A stretch of 64,000 bases of DNA from the NCBI GenBank assembly GCA_028023455.1, contig JAQFVV010006646.1, positions 399,001-463,000 of the forward strand, written 5' to 3'. Shown piece after piece: positions 36,371-47,421 of the stretch (position 1 is its first letter; each line of letters opens with the position of its first letter). The notes below the pieces were generated by a model. The model did no database searches. It saw only the letters and a list, made by a program, of their open reading frames with translations, and was not told the DNA's origin. The translations under genes were made by a program, and so were the position numbers. This DNA is from Epiperipatus broadwayi. Its lineage: Eukaryota > Onychophora > Udeonychophora > Euonychophora > Peripatidae.

Positions 36371-36470
36371 TTTTCATGTGTTATAGCATCAGCCAGGAAG
36401 TGAACCCACCAACCTAGGACAACTGCTTGTAAGGCTGCTGTGCTGATCTCTTGATGACCAATGCTTGACT
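36371..36470 (-). repeat. tRNA-like SINE fragment
   Basis: On the minus strand 'atcagcacagcagcct' resembles a pol III A box and, about 35 bases later, 'gggttcacttcctgg' a B box, in tRNA-like spacing. T/A-rich runs flank both sides. It is an old tRNA-derived SINE head or tRNA pseudogene; no intact cloverleaf was confirmed. Confidence 0.45.
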
Positions 36471-36719
36471 GATTTTTTTCTATTTATATCATTATTCTTT
36501 TCTTTTCCAAAAAGTTCTAACCTCAAGAATGTTAACTATTTTTCTGTAGGCTAGTATGAAGTTTCTGAGATCTAGCTTCTAAACAAAAAAACCTTTTAGC
36601 ACTTTTTCTCCTTTATCTAAAAAAAAGTTTTGTCAAACACCTTTGGGAAATAACTTAAAACCATACATCTGGTAAAAGCATTTACAGAGAACAATATGTT
36701 TAGTTTCTTTTTTTATTTT

Positions 36720-36910
36720 CATTAATATATTTTTTCATTTTCTTATTTTTATCAAAATTAAAATACTGCTTTAAAATTTTTGTTTATTGTCTTATTCCTA
36801 CCAAAAACAAAATAAGGCATTAACATATTTATTCATTTTCTTATTTTTATCAAAAATAAAATATCACAAATTCAGACGTGAAAATAATATATATATATAT
36901 ATATATATAT
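36720..36910. repeat. Short tandem duplication followed by (AT)n
   Basis: A block of about 44 bp ('ttcattttcttatttttatcaaaa...') occurs at about 36722 and 36819. (AT)n at 36886-36910 abuts the 5' LTR of Gypsy-2. Confidence 0.75.
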
Positions 36911-39900
36911 TGTAACCATATATTTTAGTATAAAATATATTAATTGATGTAACTGGTATAAAAAATTTCTCTTTCTTCTCTTGATGATTTGGTTGGCTTG
37001 ATTCGCATTTGAACAGATTACTTTCTTATATTATTTTAATAAATTTAAATTTGCTTCGTTCCATATGCTAATTCATATCAGAACGTTTAACTTTTAAAAA
37101 TTTTTACAACACATTAAATTTTGGTAAAATATTATTAAAAATAATAATATATTTTATTTATTTAAAGTAATCTTAAATTATTATTTCTATTGAATTAAAA
37201 TAAAACCATTTGTTCAATTAAAATAAATTATTAAATAAATACAGCAATTACGTATGCGTCTCAATGTAATAAAAGAAAAGAGCGCGAATTTAAGAAAAAA
37301 TCGTCTGTTAGTTTGCTTTTGGAGGAAGAAAGAAAAGAAATGGTAAAGGCAAATGTTGTAAATTTGCTGAGCTTATTTTGAAATCGTTAATAAGTAAATA
37401 GATTACCACAAAATTTGCTATAAACATAAAATAACTTAGTGGTATCTAATTAAGATGAATCACTAAATTTAAAGGTCTGTTCAAGTCGACTGGCCAAGTG
37501 GATCAAATCACCGGTAGCGTTTTCCAATATTACATTTTTAAAATGTCGGAGCTTCCCAGTTTAAAAGAATTACTTGCAAGAGTTTGGTATGTTTTAAAAT
37601 GTTTATTATTCTACAATTTGGAAAAATTAAATCAGTGTTTTGATTACAGAAGTTTTATGAATATGAAAATTTGTTTTTTAAAAAGGAAAAAGTTTAGATT
37701 AAAATAAAATGTTAAAGTTACCAAAATAGTTTAATATTGCCATTTCTAATTCTAATAAAAATATAGTATTGATTGATGTTTAACTTTACAATGCCAATTA
37801 TATATTTTGCTAGTTAATTTGTTTAACATTTGGATAATAAACCGTCTTCAAAATAGTTAATCAAAGCTATTTTCTAAATTTAACGTCGGTTTGAAATGAT
37901 TAAAGTAACTGCTATAATTGGTATTCCTAGATTTAAGCGTGGATGAATAAATATTAGCATGGATGTAATAAACTTGGAACATTTTTAATAGAGAGATGTA
38001 GAGATTAATGACTTATGAAAAATATTTTCATTTAAGTTCTGCGTGTCCCGTTTTTGAAATTGTTTCTTGTTTATGGAGCCACGTAAAATCGTCAATGTAA
38101 TAGTGATTATAATAACTAATACAAATGGATAAAATTGCATGTATGGAATTTAACTATAATTATAGCTATTGCTTCGTGTATTTGTGATTCGACACATCGT
38201 ACCTGGATTCCACGGATCATATTTGGAGTTACAAAATGCTATGTAATCCAATTTGTGACAAACACCTACTCTAATTCATGTGTTGAACTATAAAATGCGA
38301 TACGTTTAATTTATATCATACACACACCTGTTAAATTTTTTGTATTTGATAAATAATCCATTGCTTTAATTTATAGTTATGTGAACTTGCATGTGAAGTT
38401 CATAAGTTATGTTTTATTAAGTTTAAGTAATAGGGGTTGAATAAAATATTTATTCAAGAAAATAGCGCTTGCGGAAAAGCTTAAAAAGTAATAAATGAAT
38501 TCATGAGACGTATTAATCTTTGTTGGGTATTTTGTTAGTCTTTCCAGATTTATATTCCTATACTAATATTACTTATATTATATTACATATGTTTTACTTT
38601 AAGAAAGATATATTAGTACATTAGTTGTCCTGATTAGCGTAACATTTATTATGCAAAAACCCACATTTGCTAGAGTTTTAATGTTTTTTTTGAATGATCA
38701 GAATAACTGAGGGGGATGATTTTGCACTTTAATGTGAAGTAAACCGTAAAGTTGTTTTAGAATGTAAAAGGCATTAATCTGTGCTGGTGGTTAATCCGCA
38801 GATTATTTTATTGCCATTTTGTATTTTACACTCATTCTTGCGCTGGTGGTTAATCCGCGGAATGGTGTACTTGTACTTATTGCTTTATTATGGTGTATAA
38901 ATCCACCAAAACATTAGTGTTATATAATTCCTCCGTGTAGATGAATACATCCACAGGAATATGTTTTGCTTCATAGATATAAGTTGGGCAAAGTATTCTA
39001 GTTAATCTGCTAAATCATCTTCTTTCATTTTAAGCATAATTTATAATATAGATCATCAACTTGTAGCAGGACATTCTATTCAAGTACTTCATAATAATTA
39101 ACTGTTGGTTGATTATTATTTACCGGAGTGTAAGTTTAAATTATCACTTTATTAAATGATTACATTGTAGCTAAATCCTACAGACATAACATTATTAATT
39201 ATATTATTATAAGTTTGCGCTAGGGATTTATTGAATCTGGAAATGACGTTAAATATTTCATAAGTTAATGCTGAATTTGATATAATTGTCTCAATATTCA
39301 TTGTATCAAAATTGAAATATAAGGTATGATTAGGTTCTTAAAAACTATACCTATGAGATGTTATGCAGAAATTCGATGGAATTATAATTTATTTATTTTA
39401 TTTGTTTATTTATTTTTTTATTATCACATTGGAATTAATTACTATTATTCATAATTTTGTAAATAAAAGTTGATTTATAATTAAACTTACTGTGCCGTTG
39501 CTATATGTGTCTTTCATAAATCAGAAATCATAAACCTTGGATAGAGCATACATTGAAATACATACTGTCGTCAACATGATATAAAAGTTTATTGATATTT
39601 TGAGAAATCATTTAGATGCTTTTCGTCTTTGGTAGTTTATGATGTATGAGGTACAATAAAATCCCATATACCTTTTTCATCATTTTGGCTTTGCGTAGTT
39701 GATTCTAGTACACCATACAAATTAATTATTAAACTTGTAAACAGATTTACCAAATAATGACATGATTAAATATCTTTACTTAACGTTTTTAAATCGTCAT
39801 TTGTCAATACAATAAGAGTCTCAATGATATATTAAATTATAAAGGAACCCAAGTATTCATGTTTATTAATTGCAAAGCTTTACCTGGACTAGCATCTTTA

Positions 39901-40390
39901 TTAGATATCATAGAGATGATTCAAAATTTCGTAATTTTATACAATTCCACAAATTATGCCATCTTGTACATGGTCGGCCATCAGGTCTCATACAATAAAA
40001 ATTGCAAATTAGGGTTTGAAAATAATAACATTACACTTATAATTTGATTAAAGTATCTTATCATAATACTATAGTAGTTCTTCGCGGTACACCCTGGCTG
40101 CGATCAAGTTAAATCATAAAAGTTTAGGTTAGATCATTAATTTGGTCTGTAGTAAGTTGCCCCAGATGTTGATTGTGGTCTTTTGTGCATAAAATAGATA
40201 GCATGATATGCTTTTGGATACAGCTCTTAATAGCTGATAATGTGCAACGGGAATTGATCAGTGATAGAAGTTACGATTCTTAATGCATTTGCGTTATGTA
40301 GTTGGGACCACGCAATTTACGGTTACAATTTATAGTGTCACAACAAGTACGGCATGATGGGTAGTGTAGGGGCACGGAAGGTTGGTTACA
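36911..40390 (+). repeat. Gypsy-2 5' LTR
   Basis: 3480 bp. It starts TGTAACCATATATT and ends GGTTGGTTACA. Matching blocks of the 3' LTR differ only at scattered bases. A motif of about 20 bp, 'gctggtggttaatccgc', is duplicated inside the LTR at about 38780 and 38839. No recognisable protein family is encoded. Confidence 0.92.
37540..37594 (+). other. Short ATG frame ending at a splice-donor-like site in the Gypsy-2 LTR
   Basis: ATG at 37543 begins MSELPSLKELLARVW, an amphipathic-looking peptide, and is immediately followed by GGTATGT, a good 5' splice site. The frame itself continues to 37707 without a known family. The same sequence is in the 3' LTR (44023). It could be a 5' leader exon spliced toward gag; this is inference with no transcript support. 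Confidence 0.25.
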
Positions 40391-40395
40391 ACTTT

Positions 40396-40416
40396 TGGCG
40401 CCGCAAACGTGGTCGG
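40396..40416 (+). promoter_or_regulatory. Gypsy-2 primer binding site
   Basis: TGGCGCCGCAAACGTGG begins 5 bases after the LTR end. It starts with the expected TGG and resembles the tRNA-Lys class (TGGCGCCCAACGTGG) with two extra bases. The exact tRNA cannot be fixed by eye. 40417-41017 is untranslated leader. Confidence 0.7.
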
Positions 40417-41017
40417 CACGATGTGTTGTGGTTGCAAATTTTAGTCACAATGTGATCGGCCCGAGATGTTGAAGTTATACAGTCATTATAAGTGTGCGAT
40501 TACAGTTTTTAGCACTTTATAAACATGCGACTTGATTAATTGATTGTTGCATAGTGCAATATGGTGATTTGTGAACTGAATTAATTAATGATTGTTGATT
40601 ACAATTTTAATTTCCCATATTACAAGAATATTATCATGTGACAAATGCTCTATCATGGTGATGAAATATTGTATATTTTATTGCTATACATTTCTCCAGG
40701 TTACTTATATAGATTTCTGATGACCATAGCAATCGTATTCTAAGATATACCAATATTTATGATTGAATTGGGAGAAGTTGAAATTATCAAGGGTTTGTAA
40801 AGTGGTTGTTATAATATTGCAAATATTTGAAGTGGGGGTTCAGATTATTTTAGTGAGTGTGATATATACCATCTGGGATAGATTATTGGTGGTGAGGATT
40901 TAGTGGTTGGTCGGCTTGAACTAGATTTTAATTGATCATTGTTATTAAAACACATATTTAGGAAAGTAAAAATTTGGTTTCACAAAATATTTAAATAATT
41001 GCTATAAAATACTCAAA

Positions 41018-43044
41018 ATGAGTGACTCTGAAGAACTTAATTACCCTGAGAGAACTCAAGAAGTTCCTGATCTTGATTTCCAACAACGATTTATGTTGAT
41101 GCTTCAACGCATAGAGATTGGAATGAATGAACAGTCTCTAACATTAAATGAACAATCTCTTTCCCAAAAAGAGATGTTAGAGTCTCACAAAGAGATGACT
41201 GTAAAGATGAATGAACAGTCTGAAAAATTAAATGAACAATCTCTTTCCCAAAAAGAGATGTTAGAGTCTCACAAAGAGATGACTGTAAAGATGAATGAAC
41301 AGTCTGAAAAATTAAATGAACAATCTCTTTCCCAAAAAGAGATGTTAGAGTCTCAAAAAGAGATGACTGAGAAATTAAATGAACAGAATGAAAAATTGAA
41401 TGAACAGTCTATAAAATTAGATAGTTTTGAGAATAAAATGGATGAAGTTCAGGAATTTGTGAAAGAAAAAATAGAAGCTGCTAGAGTAAAAAAGTAGAGG
41501 AATTTAACCAAAAATTTCAATCCTTAGAGAGTAGTTGTAAGGCAGCTAATGTGGAGTCCGATATCAAATTAGAAGAAATCAAAGCTAATTTCTTCGATTA
41601 TAAAAAGCACTTAGAAGTTCAGATAGAAGAAATCGGAAATAAGTTTATAACCTACGAGGAGAATTTGGACACTAAACTGAAGGTGCTTCATGTGGCAATG
41701 GGAGACTCAAAGAGTCAGTTGGCCCAAATAGTTAGTGAAATGAACTATAAAGTTCAAGAAGTAGAATCTCAATCTGCTAAATCTATCGATAAAATCAAAT
41801 CCATGAGTGAATCTGCAACAGAGAGCAGAGCAGAATTGGGTAGCATTAAAAAGATTTTAGAGGAAACTATCAATAGGTCTAAAGTAGAAAATAAAGAATT
41901 AAAAAAGACTAATGCTAAATTTAGTGGAGATTTAGAAATGATGCAAAAGGAGTGGAAGGAAATGAGGGATAGATGTCAAGAGTGGCCAAATGAGCCAAAT
42001 GAGTTTAAAGAAGGACAGAAACTAGAGGCAAAGATTGAAAATCTTCAGCTAAAAATGTTAGAAATTCAAAAAGCTCAAGAGAAAAATGATAATTTCGTTG
42101 GTCAAAATACTAAGTATTATGTGGATGGGACAGAGACCTCTGTTAAAGAAGTAGTTGTATCTGATGGTAATTTTACTGGTATCCACACAACTCCCATTCT
42201 CCAAAAACCATTAGGAATTGGATCCGTAGCCAATGATGTCAAGAACACAGAAATGTCTATGGGTGGATCTACAGCTCTTAAATTTCTAAAGATTAAACCA
42301 TTTAAAGGAGAGTATTTGGAGAACCCTCTAGAACTTCTTCAAAATCTGGAGGAATTGTTTACTTTATGTGCATTTTCAGAAAGAGAAAAACTAGCTATCT
42401 CCAGCAACCATCTTTATGCTGCTGCAAAAGATTGGTGGCAGTCTTTGTTTGATTGTCCTCAAACATATGGAGATTTTAAACATTTAATAATGTCAAGTTT
42501 CTGGGGTGAAGATCGTCAGGACAACATGCGTTATCAAATCACTCGAGAAAAGTACAATGCTAATAAAGGTAGCTATACTCAATTTTTTCGTGGACAGGCG
42601 GTCAAACTTAAAACTGTAACTGCTTTTCCATTATCTGAGCATCATATAGTCAGGATCTTAAGACATAACTTACCTCGACAGATTGAACAAGTTTTGATTG
42701 CTGCGGATAAGTACACAATTGATGAGGTGTCAGAGATCTTAGATGCACTTGAGACCAGTGAATGTGACCTAGAAAACAGATATAGAGGTGGAAAGGAGGC
42801 TAGAGCTTCTCATAACTGTTCCATTGCTAATGTTAATGTTGCTCCAATAAGAAGTCCTTATTGTGATAAAAGATACGAGAGTAGGAGTCGTAGTTATAGA
42901 CGACCAAAATTTTATCATAGAGTTAATGATCAACCTAGTATAAGTAATAAGACCCAAGATAGAGATCAACCTTCTGTTAGTGGAATTAATCCACTTCGCA
43001 CAAAGGATATTAAGACAAATGTTAAAAGTAGTACATTAAACTAG
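41018..43044 (+). pseudogene. Gypsy-2 gag (coiled coil plus Gag domain), one frame change
   Basis: ATG 41018 (MSDSEELNYPERTQ) opens 159 codons ending TAG 41495-41497. From 41494 the -1 frame is open without a break to TAG 43042-43044, so one -1 step joins them into about 676 codons, close to Gypsy-1 Gag (702). The N-terminal part is coiled-coil with an 84 bp tandem repeat (SLSQKEMLES.KEMT..., about 41150-41390). The C-terminal part is the Gag domain: FLKIKPFKGEYLENP, AKDWWQSLF, FWGEDRQDNMRYQI, YTQFFRGQAVKLK, then a basic tail; no CCHC knuckle. The junction reads GTA AAA AAG TAG, i.e. the heptamer A AAA AAG in phase. It may be a programmed site, or more simply a lost A in an A-run, since Gypsy-1 has no shift there. 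Confidence 0.85.
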
Positions 43045-43061
43045 AGGGGGCCTCATGAAAA

Positions 43062-43238
43062 GTTCCTCATGTTAGCAACTTAAAGAAAAACGAATTTAGA
43101 AAATTTTTAAACCTATATAATGGACCTTTCATGATTGAAAGCCAGGTGGGAGAGAATGCATTTATGCTCTCAACCCCTGAGGGAATCCGAGGCACCTACA
43201 ATGCATGTAGTTTAAAACCTGTACCTTCAATAAATTAG
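43062..43238 (+). pseudogene. Gypsy-2 pol C-terminal remnant
   Basis: 58 codons plus TAG. It starts VPHVSNLKKNEFRKFL and contains YNGPFMI (GPY/F-like) and QVGENAFMLSTPEG. It lines up residue by residue with the end of Gypsy-1 Pol. Everything from protease to the integrase core is deleted. The left edge of the deletion lies only about 17 bases after the gag stop, at a 'gttcctca' sequence resembling both parental sites, which suggests a microhomology deletion. Confidence 0.85.
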
Positions 43239-43377
43239 GGGAATTTATATTGTAAAGTGTTATACCATATTCAGATTGATGATAAATTATAGATAGGATA
43301 ATAAAAATAGTGACTTGTGATGAACCTTAGTAGAATTTAACTAAAGGGAATTCTAATGAAAGATAAATTTTTTCCAT

Positions 43378-43391
43378 AGGGGGGGGTAAAC
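43378..43391 (+). promoter_or_regulatory. Gypsy-2 polypurine tract
   Basis: A followed by eight Gs and TAAAC, directly before the 3' LTR start TGTAACC at 43392. Position and composition fit a polypurine tract. Confidence 0.75.
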
Positions 43392-44286
43392 TGTAACCAT
43401 ATATTTTAGTATAAAATATATTAATTGATGTAACTGGTATAAAAATTTCTCTTTCTTCTCTTGGTGGTTTGGTTGGCTTGATTCGCATTTGAACAGATTA
43501 CTTTCTTATATTATTTTAATAAATTTAAATTTGCTTCGTTCCATATGCTAATTCATATCAGAACGTTTAACTTTTAAAAATTTTTACAACACATTAAATT
43601 TTGGTAAAATATTATTAAAAATAATAATATATTTTATTTATTTAAAGTAATCTTAAATTATTATTTCTATTGAATTAAAATAAAACCATTTGTTCAATTA
43701 AAATAAATTATTAAATAAATACAGCAATTACGTATGTGTCTCAATGTAATAAAAGAAAAGAGCGCGAATTTAAGAAAAAATCGTCTGTTAGTTTGCTTTT
43801 GGAGAGAGAAAGAAAAGAAATGGTAAAGGCAAATGGTGTAAATTTGCTGAGCTTATTTTGAAATTGTTAATAAGTAAATAGATTACCACAAAATTTACTA
43901 TAAACATAAAATAACTTAGTGGTATCTAATTAAGATGAATCACTAAATTTAAAGGTCTGTTCAAGTCGACTGGCCAAGTGGATCAAATCACCGGTAGCGT
44001 TTTCCAATATTACATTTTTAAAATGTCGGAGCTTCCCAGTTTAAAAGAATTACTTGCAAGAGTTTGGTATGTTTTAAAATGTTTATTATTCTACAATTTG
44101 GAAAAATTAAATCAGTGTTTTGATTACAGAAGTTTTATGAAAATGAAAATTTGTTTTTTAAAAAGGAAAAAGTTTAGATTAAAATAAAATGTTAAAGTTA
44201 CCAAAATAGTTTAATATTGCCGTTTCTAATTCTAATAAAATATAGTATTGATTGATGTTTAACTTTACAATGCCAATCATATATTG
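43392..44286 (+). repeat. Gypsy-2 3' LTR, first part
   Basis: About 895 bp matching 36911 to about 37805 of the 5' LTR. It is interrupted after 'catatatt' by the nested repeat. Confidence 0.9.
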
Positions 44287-47200
44287 AAGCAAAATCTGAG
44301 ATTCAGATTGCGCTTCACAGCCCACTTCCAATCTTCCGCTACCAACCTAAATTCAAACCCTATGCTTGCATATATATTCCACTCACTAACACATTTGTTT
44401 GTATCCTTTTGTTTGAGTTATATTAACTAACATATTTATTAATGAAGATATTGGCATAAATATCTGAATTTAAACATGCAAAATAAAATTAATAAATGTA
44501 GCATCTGAAAATTCGTATACGCAATAGGGAATGGAGGATTAATTATAACGGACTTATAATATCAAAATATATTATAATTTCTGTATTAATTTGTTTTATA
44601 AAAGTTATAATAATTGTTTGTTAATTGCAGCTCAGATATCTACTGATATCGTAGAGACAAAGGTACTGAATAAATATTTATTGGAAAAGTTTGTTATATG
44701 TAAGTTTATAAAATTGTGTTTTTAAATTATTTTTTGTCATTAAACTATACTTTTCTTTTAAATCCAATATGGAAGATGCGATTGTAATTAGTCAAAATTA
44801 ATTAAAGGTGAGAAGCGTAATCTGGTATAATATTCTAACATAACTTTAATTAAAAGTTTCTCTAAAATCAAAAGTAGAAACTAAACTTAATTGATTTACT
44901 TTTGTTACAAACATTTTCTTTTATCAAAATTAATTAAAGTTTGAATACTTATCTAACAATGGCATCTTCCATCACAATGGGTAAAAGCTTGTATACGAAT
45001 TCTTTAGGAAATTAGATTGCAATGACCAATCAGAAAGGGATTCCAAAAATACCAAGGCATGGAATAATTACAAATTATTTTGAGGAGAATAAGTAAGACA
45101 GTCAATGATAGCAGACCAAGAAAATTTGTGTTGGTTATTTTCAATGTGTACTGAGTAAATCTAAATCGCCTTTCTCGCCATTCGAGATGGCTTTCCCTGA
45201 AATCTGTGCCCTGGATCCCGATACTCATAGACTATACTGATATGCCTGTTCATTAAATTATAAAATTACTACCTGCCTGAATAACTGCTTAACAAACTAG
45301 ATCTAGTTCTCCGAGGGAATCCGAAATCATCAAAAGAACAGCCAAGTTTGTACAGAGGTAACAATTTCAAATGCTGCTAGACTTTTAAAGTTAGCGTAAA
45401 TAATTTTAACTCTCACCTATCTATTTCTTTAAACATTTTGTAAAGCTTTTATTTGTAAAATTTAATATTAGTTATGAATCAATTTGTAAAATTCTTACCT
45501 TTTTGTTAATTGTAACTCGTTCTCTCTATATATAACTTAGCTGTAATCTCTCCCACATTAAACCTCTCATGAATAATTGTTAATTCTTAATTTCACATCT
45601 AAGCGGCAATACTTTATTTTCCTTATTATATTTTATACTTTCAGATACTAAATTATATGTCGATAATTTTCCCCTAGAATCACAATGCTTACACTATATC
45701 TTTTAATAAAAGAAAACCCTCCTTACTTTTCAGAGGGTAATTAATCTAGTATTATTTTAAAACCACTTTGTTATTCTCAGTATAGCGGGTGCCTGCCAGT
45801 CTGGGGAAATAAAATCAGAATTTGATAATTATTGTCCAGTGTTATTTTAGAAAAAATAAGTAAAATATTTTCGTGGAAATGTTTTTTTTTTGGTTAATTA
45901 AATAATAGCGCTAACTTCTAAAATCTACAAATAGATTTATATGAATTAAATTAATATTAATTTCTTGAAATCAATAGCCACCACTGACTTTATATATATT
46001 TAATAATACGAAAAGTATTTATTTATTAAAAGCATTCAAAACCAAAGATTTATATTATTTATCCGTTGTGAAAAGTTTATGTGTAGTTTAAAGTAATACA
46101 GAAGGGGGGGGGAATCCTTTAGTTCTATGAGCTCTATTATATTAGCATAAAATGTAATTCTTCCATATCCACGTAGTAATCAAATCATACCAGTACGCTG
46201 GATTTTTATTAATAAAGATAGGCGATAATTCTTTATTCCTTAGTTAAATATATATATTTATATTAATGCAAGCATTACGTGTATACCGGCCTTTCGTTAT
46301 ATATATATATCTTTGTGCTTCATTCATTTTTACTTCCAATACCAAGGACAAGGTTTGGCAAACCTCTTTGGATTTCTTCAGCGCGAGATATTATTGCATA
46401 GGGTTCGCTCTGGCAAAAGTCCAGCCTATGGCACTTCAATAAAGCGCATTCTTAGCTGTTTATGACCCGACCCTGCCGACATTTGCAGAGAGTCGCCTTC
46501 TTTAACGGTGAATTGAAGCATCTTCTTAGATCTTAGAATAGATCTCTCCATTTGCCATCAAACATGTACCACTCTCCCAGATTTTATTCTCGTTAAAAGC
46601 CTATTAATTCTCCTAAACCGTACTGTTATGATTATACTAAATGGATTGCCATTTTTTAATATAGATTTCCTTCACACTTGCAGATACGATAGTTCTGCCA
46701 TTATTGTTCTTTCCCGAATTAGCTTCCCACACACGTTCTTATATAGCAAATGCAAATATTAATTAAATAAAATTACCCTTATCATCCAACTTAATAAACT
46801 TACGTATTGGTTCGAGTGCTATTGTTTTCCTAATGGTGGATTCAAATAATGTTCAGATACCGTAGTCTAGCGCTATTATTAAAAATCTTATGTATCACAG
46901 TCCATCGATAAATTATTGACATAAAAATAGCCGCAATAGAATAAACCCATGAATTATTTGTTATTGATGATTAAATATGTTCATTGTATAGGATTGTAAG
47001 GGAGGTTAATGTTGTCCAAGGGAGATAAACACCCATTTTATTTACATTGTAACACCAATAACGTTTGCAATCATATATATTCCAAGTTGATTTAATAAAT
47101 TTTATATCTTTCTAAATATCTAAGTCATTGTTTCATTTAATGAATAGAAATAATTTTGATGGAATATAAAAAGGTTTCACTTACTAGATGATCGAAAATC

Positions 47201-47421
47201 GCTAATTATAACGTTCTAGACATGAACCAAGTTCGAATAAAAGTCTTTTTGTGTCACGACTTTGTGATGCCGGTGGGGTAGGAATAAATTAGATCAGTAT
47301 CATTGGAATTGTTGCTCATAAGTTGGTAGATCTGGAAAATAGGCAAATAGGGCAGAGTTCATGAATGTTCCTGACTTATGTATCTTGCACAGGATTGGAT
47401 TCAAGGTACTTTTGCCTAGAT
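44287..47421. mobile_element. Unclassified 3.1 kb repeat nested in the Gypsy-2 3' LTR
   Basis: This sequence is absent from the 5' LTR, which reads straight through from 'atatatt' to 'tgctag'. It starts 'gaagcaaaatctgag' and contains 'gcttcacagcccac', a block around 45180-45320 (GGATCCCGATACTCAT, 'aaactagatctagttctccgag') and 'gggtgcctgccagtctg' near 45788. A diverged colinear copy begins at 62306 and runs to the window end. It has no long open frame and no clear target duplication; the right LTR flank is altered by a few bases. It could be a solo giant LTR (in the 62.3 kb copy the start TTGAAGCA follows (TA)n) or another non-coding element. Confidence 0.75.

Noticed and set aside
36371-36470. 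Functional tRNA gene
   Set aside because: A/B-box-like motifs only; I could not fold a full cloverleaf with a clear acceptor stem.
44287-47421. Helitron interpretation of the nested repeat because CTAG lies near its right edge
   Set aside because: The CTAG belongs to the target LTR (the 5' LTR has 'tgctag' too), and no TC start or terminal hairpin fits.
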